Origin: Streptomyces cyaneochromogenes
GTDB lineage: Bacteria > Actinomycetota > Actinomycetes > Streptomycetales > Streptomycetaceae
Length of the DNA stretch: 64,000 nucleotides
NCBI RefSeq assembly: GCF_003963535.1
Contig: NZ_CP034539.1
Span: forward strand, 9,424,001-9,488,000
Reading direction: 5' to 3'
Positions 54,343-62,609 of this stretch are shown here, one piece after another. The first letter of the stretch is position 1. The number at the start of each line of letters is the position of its first letter. The translations under genes were made by a program, and so were the position numbers. Under the pieces are notes generated by a model that was not told the DNA's origin, did not search any database, and worked only from the letters and a program-made list of their open reading frames with translations.

Positions 54343-54891
54343 ATGGGAGTGATGGCGGCCCTGCGCGACAGGGATCGCCGGGTGGCGAGGCGGGCGATCG
54401 CCTCGGGACCGCGCTGGGTTCGGCAGATCGCGCCCGCGGTCGAGGCAGCGCCCGAGCACACCAAGCTGTGGTGGGCGGCGGCAGGGGCGATGGCCGCCGT
54501 CGGCGGATGGCGCGGTCGGACGGCGGCTGCGGCCGGGGTGGCCGCGATGGCGACGGCCGAGGTGCTGTCCGGCTGCGTCGCCAAGCGGCTGTACCGGCGG
54601 CGCCGTCCGCCGCCCGAATGGGTACCGCCGGGCGATCTCCGGGACCGGCCGGACAGCTCTTCCTTTCCCTCCGGTCACACCGCTGCCGCCTTCGGGTTCG
54701 CCGCGGCCGCCGCACGGGTGTGGCCGGCCGCTGGGGCCGTGTGCGGGGCTTCGGCGCTGGTGGTGGCCGCGCAGCGGGTGCACAGCGGTGCGCACTACCC
54801 CACCGACGTGGCCGGTGGCGCCGTGATCGGACTGGCCGCGACCGTGCTGGTCCGTGCCGCGCCGTACTTGCTTCGGCGGTACGTGCTCTGA
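54343..54891 (+). CDS. PAP2-family phosphatase
   Basis: The 182-residue membrane protein shows the three phosphatase motifs of the PAP2 superfamily: KRLYRRRRPP (K-x6-RP form), PSGHTAA with the catalytic His, and RVHSGAHYPTDVAGG with the second His and Asp. It probably removes phosphate from a membrane lipid such as undecaprenyl or phosphatidyl phosphate. It sits in a run of envelope genes. Confidence 0.92.
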   Translation: MGVMAALRDRDRRVARRAIASGPRWVRQIAPAVEAAPEHTKLWWAAAGAMAAVGGWRGRTAAAAGVAAMATAEVLSGCVAKRLYRRRRPPPEWVPPGDLRDRPDSSSFPSGHTAAAFGFAAAAARVWPAAGAVCGASALVVAAQRVHSGAHYPTDVAGGAVIGLAATVLVRAAPYLLRRYVL

Positions 54892-55042
54892 GGGGCGGTG
54901 ATTGCGCCGGTGCGAGGGGGTACTCGGGCCGTCCGGCCGGATGGCGGAAGGCAAGATCGCCCAGCGCACGCCGCCGGCCGGCCGAGCCCCCGAGGAAGCT
55001 GCCGCGCATGCGCAAGGCACGGACGAAGGAAGGTGAGCACCG

Positions 55043-55462
55043 ATGACAGCAGGCGGCTCCCCCCGCACCGGCGAAGCAGGGCAGGAAGCGGTGGGGGAAC
55101 TGGTCCAGCGCGCGACGCAGCAGCTCTCCCAGCTGGTCCGCGACGAGATGCGGCTGGCGCAGGCCGAGATGACCGAGAAGGGCAAGCGGTTCGGCAAGGG
55201 CGGCGGTCTGTTCGGCGGCGCCGGCCTGGTGGGTGTTCTCACCCTGCAGGCGCTGGTGGCCACCGTGATCGCCGCGCTGTCGCTCGTCATGGATGTGTGG
55301 CTGGCGGCGCTGATCGTCACCGCTGTCCTGGCCGCCGTCACGGCCCTGATGGCGGCTCTCGGCAAGCAGCAGATCAGCAGGGCATCCCCGCCGACACCGC
55401 AGCAGACGGTGGACAGCGTGAAGGCCGACGTGGCCGAGATCAAGGAGAAGGCACAGCGATGA
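55043..55462 (+). CDS. Actinobacterial holin-X-like (phage holin family) membrane protein
   Basis: The 139-residue protein has an amphipathic N-terminal helix (ELVQRATQQLSQLVRDEMRL), a Gly-rich turn and two membrane helices (about 58-80 and 84-105). The layout matches the small proteins annotated 'phage holin family' or holin-X in Streptomyces, which are chromosomal envelope proteins and not lysis proteins. It overlaps the DUF3618 gene by 4 bases (ATGA). Confidence 0.86.
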   Translation: MTAGGSPRTGEAGQEAVGELVQRATQQLSQLVRDEMRLAQAEMTEKGKRFGKGGGLFGGAGLVGVLTLQALVATVIAALSLVMDVWLAALIVTAVLAAVTALMAALGKQQISRASPPTPQQTVDSVKADVAEIKEKAQR

Positions 55463-55929
55463 CCCAGGACAAGCCGCCCGCGGGCGATGAACCGGCACCT
55501 TCCTCGCAGGACCTGCGCGAGCAGGTCGAGGCGACCCGTGAGGAACTCGGCCGGACGGTCGAGGTCCTCGCGGCGAAGACCGATGTGAAGGCCCGTGCTC
55601 ATGAGAAGGCGACCGAGGTCAAGCAGCAGCTCGCGGAGAAGACCCATCTGGTCACTTCCCGACTCCGGGGCAAGGCGACACATGCCGCCCATCTGGTGCA
55701 GGACAGGGCAGCGGAGCCGGTGCGGGCCAAGGCCACAGCGGCCACCGGGCAGGTCCGTGACAAGGCCGTGCACATCGGCGAACTGGCCCGCGAGAAGACT
55801 CCTGAACCGCTGCGTGAGAAGGCCGATCAGGGCAGGCGGATGGCACGGGCCAACCGCGCACCGTTGTTCGCGGCGGCGAGCGCCCTGATCGCGGTGCTGG
55901 TCATACGTCGCGCCAGGAGGCGGCCATGA
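55459..55929 (+). CDS. DUF3618 protein
   Basis: The 156-residue protein has the DUF3618 signature near the start (LREQVEATREELGRTVEVLA then AKTDVKARA). A long charged helical middle with KAT/EKT-type repeats follows, and one C-terminal membrane helix (about 134-150) ends in RRARRR. It is probably a membrane-anchored helical rod. It is coupled to the upstream holin-like gene and overlaps the truncated DUF4235 gene by 4 bases. Confidence 0.9.
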   Translation: MTQDKPPAGDEPAPSSQDLREQVEATREELGRTVEVLAAKTDVKARAHEKATEVKQQLAEKTHLVTSRLRGKATHAAHLVQDRAAEPVRAKATAATGQVRDKAVHIGELAREKTPEPLREKADQGRRMARANRAPLFAAASALIAVLVIRRARRRP

Positions 55930-55965
55930 AAGCGTCGAAGATCGCCTACAAGCCGGTCGGCCTCT
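55926..55965 (+). pseudogene. DUF4235 gene truncated next to an IS element
   Basis: ATG 55926 overlaps the DUF3618 stop and begins MKASKIAYKPVGL, the usual first residues of DUF4235 membrane proteins, which close this envelope operon in many Streptomyces. The expected next residues (a Gly/Ala-rich membrane helix) do not follow; the frame continues WQFFLRLKGNYL and stops. No remaining part of the gene is found to the right of the IS element, so an insertion plus deletion removed it. Confidence 0.7.
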
Positions 55966-56011
55966 GGCAATTTTTCCTGAGGCTGAAAGGGAACTACCTC
56001 TGAGACGGGAA

Positions 56012-57142
56012 CTGAGAGGTCGTTTTCCTCTGTAGTGCGGTGTTATCTCTTGTTTTGCTCCTGCTGATGATCTGGTGCTGGCGAGTCTGCAGTGCGGGCA
56101 GCGGTTGGCGAGGCGGATGGTGTGGCGTCTGGGAAGAGAGCCGACTTACGCCTGTCTCATTCCAGGACGCCCGGATCTGTCCCGTGCTCCCGCCAGGCGG
56201 AACGCACGCCTGGGCGCACGCCCCCAACCGGCGGTATGCCCAGGTCATGACCGACCGTCGTGCGTATCCGAGTGATCTGTCCGATGCCCGCTGGGAGTTG
56301 ATCGAGCCGGTGCTGTCCGCCTGGCGCTTCGAACGCCGCGGCCGGGCCCTGGACTTCGGCCGGCCGCCCCGGCACGACCTGCGCGAGATCATGAACGCGA
56401 TCCTGTACGTGGACCGCACCGGCTGCCAGTGGGCCTACCTCCCGCACGACTTCCCGCCCCACCAGACGGTCTACGGCTACTTCGCCAAATGGCAGACCGA
56501 CGGCGTCTTCGCCCAGCTCAACGGCTTGTTACGGGAGTTGGTGCGCCAGCAGGAAGGCAAACACCGCCACCCTTCGGCCTGCGTGATCGACGCCCAGAGC
56601 GTCAAGACCTCCACCTCCGTCCCCGCCAGAACACAAGGCATCGACGCGGGCAAGAAGATCGTCGGCCGCAAGCGCAGCATCATCACTGACACCCTCGGCC
56701 TGCTGCTGGCGGTGCTGGTCACGGCGGCCGGCGTCCAGGATTCCACCGCCGGCCGCACGCTGCTCGAGCAGGCCGCCACCGACCACCCCACCCTGCGCAA
56801 GGTCTGGGTCGACGGCGGCTACCGCAAGCACTTCGTCGAGCACGCCGCCACCCTCGGCATCGACCTCGAAATCGTCCAACGCACCCCCGGGACCAGAGGA
56901 TTCGCCCCGATCCCGAAGCGGTGGACAGTCGAGCGAACCTACGGCTGGCTCATGCTGCACCGGCGCCTGGCCCGCGACTACGAAACCCACCCGCACCGCT
57001 CCGAAGCCATGATCCACCTGGCCATGACCGACCTGATGGCCCGCCGCCTCACCGGCGAGACCACCATCTCCTGGCGCGACCCGACATAGCAGAATCAAAG
57101 CGACATCTCGGGATGAAACAACGGGAGAAAACGACCTCTGAG
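56012..57142 (+). mobile_element. IS5-family insertion sequence
   Basis: The element is about 1.13 kb with one transposase gene. The ends form imperfect inverted repeats: CTGAGAGGTCGTTTTC at 56012-56027 on the left, and the complement of CTCAGAGGTCGTTTTC on the right, ending at 57142. No clear target-site duplication is visible. A word like the right end (ACCTCTGAGACGG, 55996-56008) also stands outside the left end, while 57134-57146 carries the same 13 bases. This suggests an earlier copy or a transposition-linked deletion. Confidence 0.8.
56247..57089 (+). CDS. IS5-family transposase
   Basis: The 280-residue DDE transposase starts at ATG 56247. It has an N-terminal DUF4096-like domain (about 1-85: YPSDLSDARWELIEPVL, then WAYLPHDFPPHQTVYGYFAK). 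The catalytic domain follows, with Asp in VIDAQSVKTS, Asp in VWVDGGYRK, and the Glu region ERTYGWLMLHRRLARDYE. The gene is full length and appears intact, so the element may be active. Confidence 0.93.
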   Translation: MTDRRAYPSDLSDARWELIEPVLSAWRFERRGRALDFGRPPRHDLREIMNAILYVDRTGCQWAYLPHDFPPHQTVYGYFAKWQTDGVFAQLNGLLRELVRQQEGKHRHPSACVIDAQSVKTSTSVPARTQGIDAGKKIVGRKRSIITDTLGLLLAVLVTAAGVQDSTAGRTLLEQAATDHPTLRKVWVDGGYRKHFVEHAATLGIDLEIVQRTPGTRGFAPIPKRWTVERTYGWLMLHRRLARDYETHPHRSEAMIHLAMTDLMARRLTGETTISWRDPT

Positions 57143-57151
57143 ACGGACAAC

Positions 57152-57189
57152 GTCGAAGGGCCCCACCGCGAACGGTGGGGCCCTTCGAC
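57152..57189. terminator. Perfect 17-bp hairpin terminator
   Basis: GTCGAAGGGCCCCACCG (57152-57168) and CGGTGGGGCCCTTCGAC (57173-57189) pair perfectly around a CGAA tetraloop. It probably ended the original envelope operon and now lies just right of the IS element; it also faces the convergent CU044_5270 gene. Confidence 0.85.
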
Positions 57190-57363
57190 ATCGTGCAGGT
57201 GTCTGGCTGCCGCCAGGGTTTCAGCCCGGATCAGCGAACTCGCTGTGGCGGAGCGGGCCGGGCTTGGTGCCCCTCCGCCTCTGCGCAAGCCGCTGGCCGC
57301 TCAGCGCCGCCGGGTCGGCCCGGGAAAGGCTCACGAGCACTGGGCCACTTCCGCCCGACAGGT

Positions 57364-58320
57364 TCAGGGCTTCTCGCCGTCCCGGTCGACGAGCGACTGG
57401 GTCATCTTCATCTCGCAGAATGTGACCTCGCCCTTCTTGTACGAGCGCCCAGCCGACGAGCCGTCCTCATACTTCTCCTCGTAGTCGCGCACCGCAACCG
57501 ACTGGTTCCCCTGGTACTGGAAGGTGTCGGGGTCGAGGAGGTACTCCCGGCGCTGAACGGCTTTGCTGCCCAGGTTCGGGTATATGGCGATGGCGTCATG
57601 CCCCATGGGGTCCTTCACCAGGTGCGGGACCACCTCGATCCCGGGGTCCGCGGCCAGGGCCCGGTACAGCTTGGCCATCCCCTGGGGATGCACGGGATAG
57701 GCCTCGTCGAGGGTCGCCAGGAGCGCGAAGGTCTCGAGCTGCTCACCCGTCAAGCCGGTGTCCTTGCCCATGGGGAACATGTCCGCCGCCTGCTTCCGGA
57801 TCTCGGCGGGGTCGTCCGGCAGCGAGGCGAGCAGGCGATACAGCCGCCGCTGCGAGGGCTCGGTGTCGCCGTCCTTGTCGTCCTCCCTCACGGGGCTGTC
57901 GTACTGGACCCACTCCTCGCTCACCTCGGGCTTGGCATCGGGCGCCGCGTCCGACGCTCCGTATCGGCACTGCGCGGTCTTCAGGTAGACCCACTGGCCG
58001 TCGCGCGGATGCAGATCCGGCTGCTGCGACACCACCTCCGCCGCCTGCTCCAGGAGCGCCGTCGCGGACGTCAGGTCGGGGCCGGCAGGCTGCACGCCGC
58101 GCTCTGGTCCATCGCCACCGACGAGCATGGTCGCCAGCACCGCGATGGTGATCACCGTCGTGGCGACCCCCGCAGCCGTCACGCGCCAGTCCAGCCGCAC
58201 CCTGCGTGCAGAGCTCTGCTGCGCTGCTCCCAGCAGCTTCTGGCGGCCGGGAACCAGCCGCACCCGGTCCGGCGTCGGCGCATCGGCGCGCAACTCGCGC
58301 AGCTTGGTCATGTCATCCAT
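57364..58320 (-). CDS. CU044_5270-family protein (putative membrane-bound sigma partner)
   Basis: The 318-residue protein has a cytoplasmic N-terminal segment (about 1-48), one membrane helix (about 49-68) and an outside domain rich in charged residues (QWVYLKTAQCRYG, EEWVQYDSPVREDD). This is the CU044_5270 family. It starts inside the end of the ECF sigma gene (8-base overlap). The N-terminal RELRADAPTPDRVRLVPGRQ segment could bind the sigma factor, so an anti-sigma-like role is a sensible inference, as for many coupled sigma/membrane-protein pairs. Confidence 0.85.
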   Translation of the reverse strand: MDDMTKLRELRADAPTPDRVRLVPGRQKLLGAAQQSSARRVRLDWRVTAAGVATTVITIAVLATMLVGGDGPERGVQPAGPDLTSATALLEQAAEVVSQQPDLHPRDGQWVYLKTAQCRYGASDAAPDAKPEVSEEWVQYDSPVREDDKDGDTEPSQRRLYRLLASLPDDPAEIRKQAADMFPMGKDTGLTGEQLETFALLATLDEAYPVHPQGMAKLYRALAADPGIEVVPHLVKDPMGHDAIAIYPNLGSKAVQRREYLLDPDTFQYQGNQSVAVRDYEEKYEDGSSAGRSYKKGEVTFCEMKMTQSLVDRDGEKP

Positions 58321-58945
58321 GGGTTACCGCCCCGTTGTGGTCGCTTACGAGGGTGGGGTCGGCGCCGAGCGCCGTACGCATCTTGCGCCGCGCCCGGTTC
58401 AGCCGGGAGCGGACCGTGCCGACCGGCACCCCGAGGGCGTCGGCACACTCCTGGTAGGTGAAGTCCGCCCAGGCGACCAGCAGCAGTACATGCCGGTCCT
58501 TCCCGGGCAAGGCCGCGATCGCCCCGGCCAGCGCCTGCTGCGAGGCTTCGGCCGTCACCCGCTCGTCGGCCCGTTCCGACCAGGACTCGGCCACCGGGTC
58601 GACGCCGGTACGGGCCAGCGCCCGCAGCGCCCGCACTTCGGCGCGGCGGTGGCTGCCGATGAGGTTGCCGGCGATGCCGTAGAGCCACGGCCGGGCACTG
58701 GCGCGCGCGACGTCGTAGCGGGAGCGGTTGCGGAAGGCGATGAGGAAGGTCTGCGCCGTGATGTCGTCGGCGTGACTGTCGCCCAGCCGGCGCATCACAT
58801 ACCGGTGGATCTCGGCGGCGTGTCTGTCGTAAAGCCTGGCGAATATCTCCGGCCGCTCCAGGGATTCCTGGATGACCAGCGCGTCGTCGGTGGGTGGATC
58901 CCCCACAAGGCCCTCGCTTCTTCGTGCAGTAGGAGTGACGTGCAT
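58313..58945 (-). CDS. ECF RNA polymerase sigma factor
   Basis: The 210-residue sigma factor starts at ATG 58945, with GGGGGTGG before it. Region 2 (about 35-100) contains FARLYDRHAAEIHRYVMRRL, DITAQTFLIAF and ARPWLYGIAGN. Region 4 (about 135-190) contains LLLVAWADFTYQECADALGV and VRSRLNRAR. Divergence of D-I-T-A-Q-T-F in region 2.2 is typical of the ECF groups paired with CU044_5270-type membrane proteins. It overlaps its partner gene and is divergent from the PadR regulator. Confidence 0.92.
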   Translation of the reverse strand: MHVTPTARRSEGLVGDPPTDDALVIQESLERPEIFARLYDRHAAEIHRYVMRRLGDSHADDITAQTFLIAFRNRSRYDVARASARPWLYGIAGNLIGSHRRAEVRALRALARTGVDPVAESWSERADERVTAEASQQALAGAIAALPGKDRHVLLLVAWADFTYQECADALGVPVGTVRSRLNRARRKMRTALGADPTLVSDHNGAVTHG

Positions 58946-59126
58946 TCCACCCCCTGTTGTCCGAAGCGGCCAGGAGGGTTCACGCGCAGGAGATGTGCCA
59001 GTTCGTGTGCCCGGACAGCCCACGAGCTCTCGCCGCCAGAATCCGTGACAGCGGCGCTCCACTCTGGGGCTTGTTACTCCCGCCGCACCGCGTGACCCCT
59101 GTCTCACCCGTGCGGCACCCCTTGGC

Positions 59127-59144
59127 TATGCAACGAGTTGCATA
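59127..59144. promoter_or_regulatory. Perfect palindrome upstream of the PadR gene
   Basis: TATGCAACGAGTTGCATA is a perfect 8-2-8 inverted repeat ending 13 bases before the PadR start at 59158. ATGCAA-N-TTGCAT symmetry fits PadR-family operators, which are commonly autoregulatory. Confidence 0.7.
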
Positions 59145-59157
59145 TGAAGATCGAGGT

Positions 59158-59724
59158 ATGGCGCTCGAGCACGCGATCCTCGTCTCCCTGCTGGAGAAGC
59201 CGGGCTCCGGCTATGAGCTGGCCCGGCGGTTCGACCGGTCCATCGGATACTTCTGGACCGCCACGCACCAGCAGATCTACCGCGTTCTCAAGCGCATGGA
59301 GAGCGATGGCCTGCTCAGTGTCCGTGGGCTGCCGCAGCAGAGTCGGCCGGACAAGAAGGAGTACTCCGTCGTGGGCCCCGGCCGCGCCGCCCTCTCTCAG
59401 TGGCTGCACGAACCGATCGAACCCGAGAGCATCCGGCACGAGCTCGCCGTGAAGATCCGCGGCGCGGCCTTCGACGACCCGGCCGTGCTGATCCGTGAGG
59501 TCGAGCGGCATCGCCAGGTGCACAGCGACCGGCTCGCGCACTATCTCGCCGGAGAGCTGCGCGACTTCACCGGCCCGACGGCCCCCACCGCGCTCGACGC
59601 AGGTCAGGAGCTGCAGCATGTCGTGCTGCGCGGTGGCATCGCGTACGAGCGGATGACGGTCGCCTGGCTCGACGACGTACTCGCCACCCTCCGCCTGCTC
59701 GGAACGCAACACCCGCATACCTGA
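59158..59724 (+). CDS. PadR-family regulator
   Basis: The 188-residue regulator has an N-terminal winged helix (about 1-80: MALEHAILVSLLEKPGSGYE then LARRFDRSIGYFW, and HQQIYRVLKRMESDGLL) and a C-terminal helical dimerisation domain (about 95-180, Vir_act_alpha_C type). ATG 59158 gives the standard length. It probably binds the palindrome just upstream and represses itself and the acyl-CoA dehydrogenase gene that begins 91 bases after its stop. Confidence 0.92.
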   Translation: MALEHAILVSLLEKPGSGYELARRFDRSIGYFWTATHQQIYRVLKRMESDGLLSVRGLPQQSRPDKKEYSVVGPGRAALSQWLHEPIEPESIRHELAVKIRGAAFDDPAVLIREVERHRQVHSDRLAHYLAGELRDFTGPTAPTALDAGQELQHVVLRGGIAYERMTVAWLDDVLATLRLLGTQHPHT

Positions 59725-59774
59725 GCAGCCGGCCACCGCCGGCCGCGCTCCGCGACCTTTGTTCCGTCACTTCA

Positions 59775-59800
59775 CCCTCAACCCTCAACCCTCAACCCTC
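59775..59800. repeat. Heptamer repeat CCCTCAA
   Basis: Three and a half perfect copies of CCCTCAA run head to tail, directly before the GGAAGG ribosome binding site of the acyl-CoA dehydrogenase. Copy number could change by slippage and alter the leader length. Confidence 0.8.
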
Positions 59801-59815
59801 GGAAGGCGGACCTCC

Positions 59816-61534
59816 ATGGCCGACTCCCTCCTCTTCAACCCGCGCACGTACGACCCGGCGCAGTTCGACCCCGAGACCCGCAGGTTGCTGCGGGCCACCG
59901 TCGACTGGTTCGAGGAGCGCGGCAAGCGCAGGCTGATCGAGGACTACCGTTCCCGCGCCTGGCTGGCGGATTTCCTCGCGTTCGCGGCCAAGGAGGGGCT
60001 GTTCGCCACCTTCCTCACCCCGGCGTCCGCCGCCGGACAGGAGGACCAGCGCTGGGACACGGCCCGGATCGCCGCCCTCAACGAGATCTTCGGCTTCTAC
60101 GGTCTCGACTACTGGTACGCCTGGCAGGTGACCATCCTCGGTCTCGGACCGGTCTGGCAGAGCGACAACACCGCGGCTCGCGCCCGCGCGGCGGAACTCC
60201 TCGCCCAGGGTGAGGTGTTCGCCTTCGGTCTCTCCGAGAAGACCCATGGCGCCGACATCTACTCCACCGACATGCTGCTGACGCCGGACGGCAACGGCGG
60301 CTTCAGGGCGACGGGTTCGAAGTACTACATCGGCAACGGCAACGCCGCCGGGCTCGTCTCGGTCTTCGGTCGGCGCACCGACATCGAGGGCCCGGACGGC
60401 TACGTCTTCTTCGCCGCGGACAGCCGCCACCCGGCCTACCACCTCGTGAAGAACGTCGTCGACTCCTCGAAGTACGTCAGCGAGTTCCGCCTCGAGGACT
60501 ACCCGGTGGGCCCGGACGACGTCCTGCACACGGGCCGCGCCGCCTTCGACGCCGCCCTCAACACCGTCAACGTCGGCAAGTTCAACCTCTGCACCGCCTC
60601 GATCGGCATCTGCGAGCACGCGATGTACGAGGCGGTCACCCACGCGCACAACCGCATCCTGTACGGCCGCCCCGTCACCGCCTTCCCGCACGTGCGCCGC
60701 GAGCTGGCCGACGCGTACGTCCGCCTGGTCGGCATGAAGCTGTTCAGCGACCGCGCCGTCGACTACTTCCGCTCCGCCTCGCCGGACGACCGCCGCTACC
60801 TGCTCTTCAACCCGATGACGAAGATGAAGGTGACGACGGAGGGCGAGAAGGTCATCGACCTGATGTGGGACGTGATCGCCGCCAAGGGCTTCGAGAGGGA
60901 CACCTACTTCGCCCAGGCCGCCGTCGAGATCCGGGGGCTGCCCAAGCTCGAGGGCACGGTGCACGTCAACCTCGCGCTGATCCTCAAGTTCATGCGCAAC
61001 CACCTGCTGAACCCGGCCGAGTTCGCGGCCGTACCGACCCGCCTCGACGCGGCCGACGACACGTTCCTCTTCCAGCAGGGACCGGCCCGTGGCCTCGGCT
61101 CCGTGCGCTTCCACGACTGGCGCCCCGCCTACGACGCATACGCCGGGGTGCCGAACGTCGCCCGCTTCCGGGAGCAGGCCGACGCCCTGTGCGAGTTCGT
61201 CGCCACCGCGGCCCCCGACGAGGAGCAGAGTCGCGACCTCGATCTCCTCCTCGCCGTCGGCCAGTTGTTCGCCCTGGTGGTGCACGGCCAGCTGATCCTG
61301 GAGCAGGCCCGCCTGACCGACCTCGACGAGGACGTGCTCGACGAGCTGTTCTCCGTCCTCGTCCGCGACTTCTCCGCCTACGCCGTCGAGCTGCACGGCA
61401 AGGACTCCGCCACCGCGGATCAGCAGCGTTGGGCGCTCGGTGCCGTCCGGCGACCCGTCGTCGACGAAGCGCGTTCGAGGCGCGTCTGGGAGAGTGTCGA
61501 GGCGCTGTCCGGGGCGTACGAGATGGCGCCCTGA
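59816..61534 (+). CDS. Acyl-CoA dehydrogenase
   Basis: The 572-residue protein starts at ATG 59816 after GGAAGGCGGA. The acyl-CoA dehydrogenase fold is seen in FAFGLSEKTHGADIYSTDML (FAD and substrate loop), ATGSKYYIGNGNAAGLVSVF, and the C-terminal helical part with ERDTYFAQAAVEIRGLP. It is about 190 residues longer than short-chain enzymes, like the large actinobacterial or acyl-CoA-oxidase-like forms. It would introduce a 2,3-double bond into an acyl-CoA. The PadR gene upstream is the likely regulator. Confidence 0.9.
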   Translation: MADSLLFNPRTYDPAQFDPETRRLLRATVDWFEERGKRRLIEDYRSRAWLADFLAFAAKEGLFATFLTPASAAGQEDQRWDTARIAALNEIFGFYGLDYWYAWQVTILGLGPVWQSDNTAARARAAELLAQGEVFAFGLSEKTHGADIYSTDMLLTPDGNGGFRATGSKYYIGNGNAAGLVSVFGRRTDIEGPDGYVFFAADSRHPAYHLVKNVVDSSKYVSEFRLEDYPVGPDDVLHTGRAAFDAALNTVNVGKFNLCTASIGICEHAMYEAVTHAHNRILYGRPVTAFPHVRRELADAYVRLVGMKLFSDRAVDYFRSASPDDRRYLLFNPMTKMKVTTEGEKVIDLMWDVIAAKGFERDTYFAQAAVEIRGLPKLEGTVHVNLALILKFMRNHLLNPAEFAAVPTRLDAADDTFLFQQGPARGLGSVRFHDWRPAYDAYAGVPNVARFREQADALCEFVATAAPDEEQSRDLDLLLAVGQLFALVVHGQLILEQARLTDLDEDVLDELFSVLVRDFSAYAVELHGKDSATADQQRWALGAVRRPVVDEARSRRVWESVEALSGAYEMAP

Positions 61535-61602
61535 CAGCGCGCCCAGGGGACTCGTCGACTCGTCGGCACGTGACGGTCATGCTCCCCGGGAGCGGTGACG
61601 CA

Positions 61603-61648
61603 CGTACCGTGGCCTGCGCGCGCCCTGCCGCGCCGAGGCCACGGTACG
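61603..61648. terminator. Hairpin between convergent genes
   Basis: CGTACCGTGGCCT (61603-61615) pairs perfectly with AGGCCACGGTACG (61636-61648) over a 20-base GC-rich loop. It lies between the acyl-CoA dehydrogenase and the convergent PNPOx-like gene and can end both transcripts. Confidence 0.7.
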
Positions 61649-61695
61649 CGGTGCCGACCTCGCTGATCACCCCGCCGTAGCCATCGCTGACCCGG

Positions 61696-62358
61696 TCAAT
61701 CCCCGCCCGGCAGTGCTCCGGTGTGCGTTCCACCACTCTGCCCGCCCTCGTGCTGCGGGGACTGGTGCTCGGCGTGGGCGACGAAGTAATCGGCATCCTT
61801 CGGCCGCTGGGCCCCCGGGCGTGGCCGCGGCGCCGGTACGAGATGGGGGATGTGCTTGGAGCAGTGCACATACGCCTCCTCCACCGCGATGTGCACCCAG
61901 AACTCGGGCCTGCGCCCCGGAGCGGTGTCCACAGGAAGGCGGGGGTAGGCCCGCCGCTGCTCCTCGTCCCGGTGGAGCCGAGCCGCGCCGTTGACGTGCA
62001 GGCCGATGTGGTCCTCCGCGAAGTCGACGAAGAGCAGGCCGATATGCGGGTTCTCGGTGATGTTCCCCGCGCTGGCGAGGACCCCGTTCCCCCGGTACTC
62101 GGGGTAGGTGAGGGTGCCGTCGTCCAGCACGGTGACGAAGCCCGGGGGACCGGCACGGAAGGTGACGTCACAGTTTCCGCCGGCGTCCGACGTGGACAGG
62201 AACGCCATGGTCTGGCGCCCTATGAAATCCGCCATCTGCGGGGTCAACCGGGTCTGCACCTGGCGGTCGTAGAAGGTGGCGGCCTGGTCGGCCGTGCCGA
62301 GAAGGTGCTGTAGACGGCGCTCGCCGACGGAGCCGGTGGACTCGTGGGTGTGGTTCAC
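61696..62358 (-). CDS. Pyridoxamine 5'-phosphate oxidase-like flavin protein
   Basis: The protein has about 220 residues from GTG 62358; the frame is open a little further upstream but without a better start. It has the split-barrel PNPOx fold: FIGRQTMAFLSTSDAGGNCD, RAGPPGFVTVLDDGTLTYPE, NITENPHIGLLFVDF, and HVNGAARLH. These match the FMN- or F420-binding PNPOx-like group and not true PdxH, whose substrate residues are not seen. A His-rich tail ends the protein. It probably acts as a small flavin or F420 reductase. Confidence 0.85.
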   Translation of the reverse strand: MNHTHESTGSVGERRLQHLLGTADQAATFYDRQVQTRLTPQMADFIGRQTMAFLSTSDAGGNCDVTFRAGPPGFVTVLDDGTLTYPEYRGNGVLASAGNITENPHIGLLFVDFAEDHIGLHVNGAARLHRDEEQRRAYPRLPVDTAPGRRPEFWVHIAVEEAYVHCSKHIPHLVPAPRPRPGAQRPKDADYFVAHAEHQSPQHEGGQSGGTHTGALPGGD

Positions 62359-62609
62359 GGAACGAGCTGCCTTCCTTTGGCCTTCAGCTGGGCGTAGGGA
62401 GCGACGGCACTCTAACGCCGGACGGAGCACGGTGTCGTGGTGGGCACAGGTAAGTGACGATCACCCCTTCACGGGCACACGTTCGCGACGATCTGCACGT
62501 TCGCCGACAATCGGTAACTACGCGAGGATGCGCACGCTCGGCTGTTCGAGGTGGCCGCCGCCACGGTGACCTCAGGGATTCTCGGACCCGGAGTGATCGG
62601 TGAGGACGG
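62359..62609. other. Divergent spacer, no gene
   Basis: About 250 bases separate the PNPOx-like gene and the cyclase-family gene. No open frame with coding bias is present. Promoters for both genes must lie here, but I could not fix the elements. Confidence 0.4.

Noticed and set aside
53056..55773. A 905-residue minus-strand frame opposite the envelope cluster
   Set aside because: It is the antisense of several convincing membrane-protein genes.
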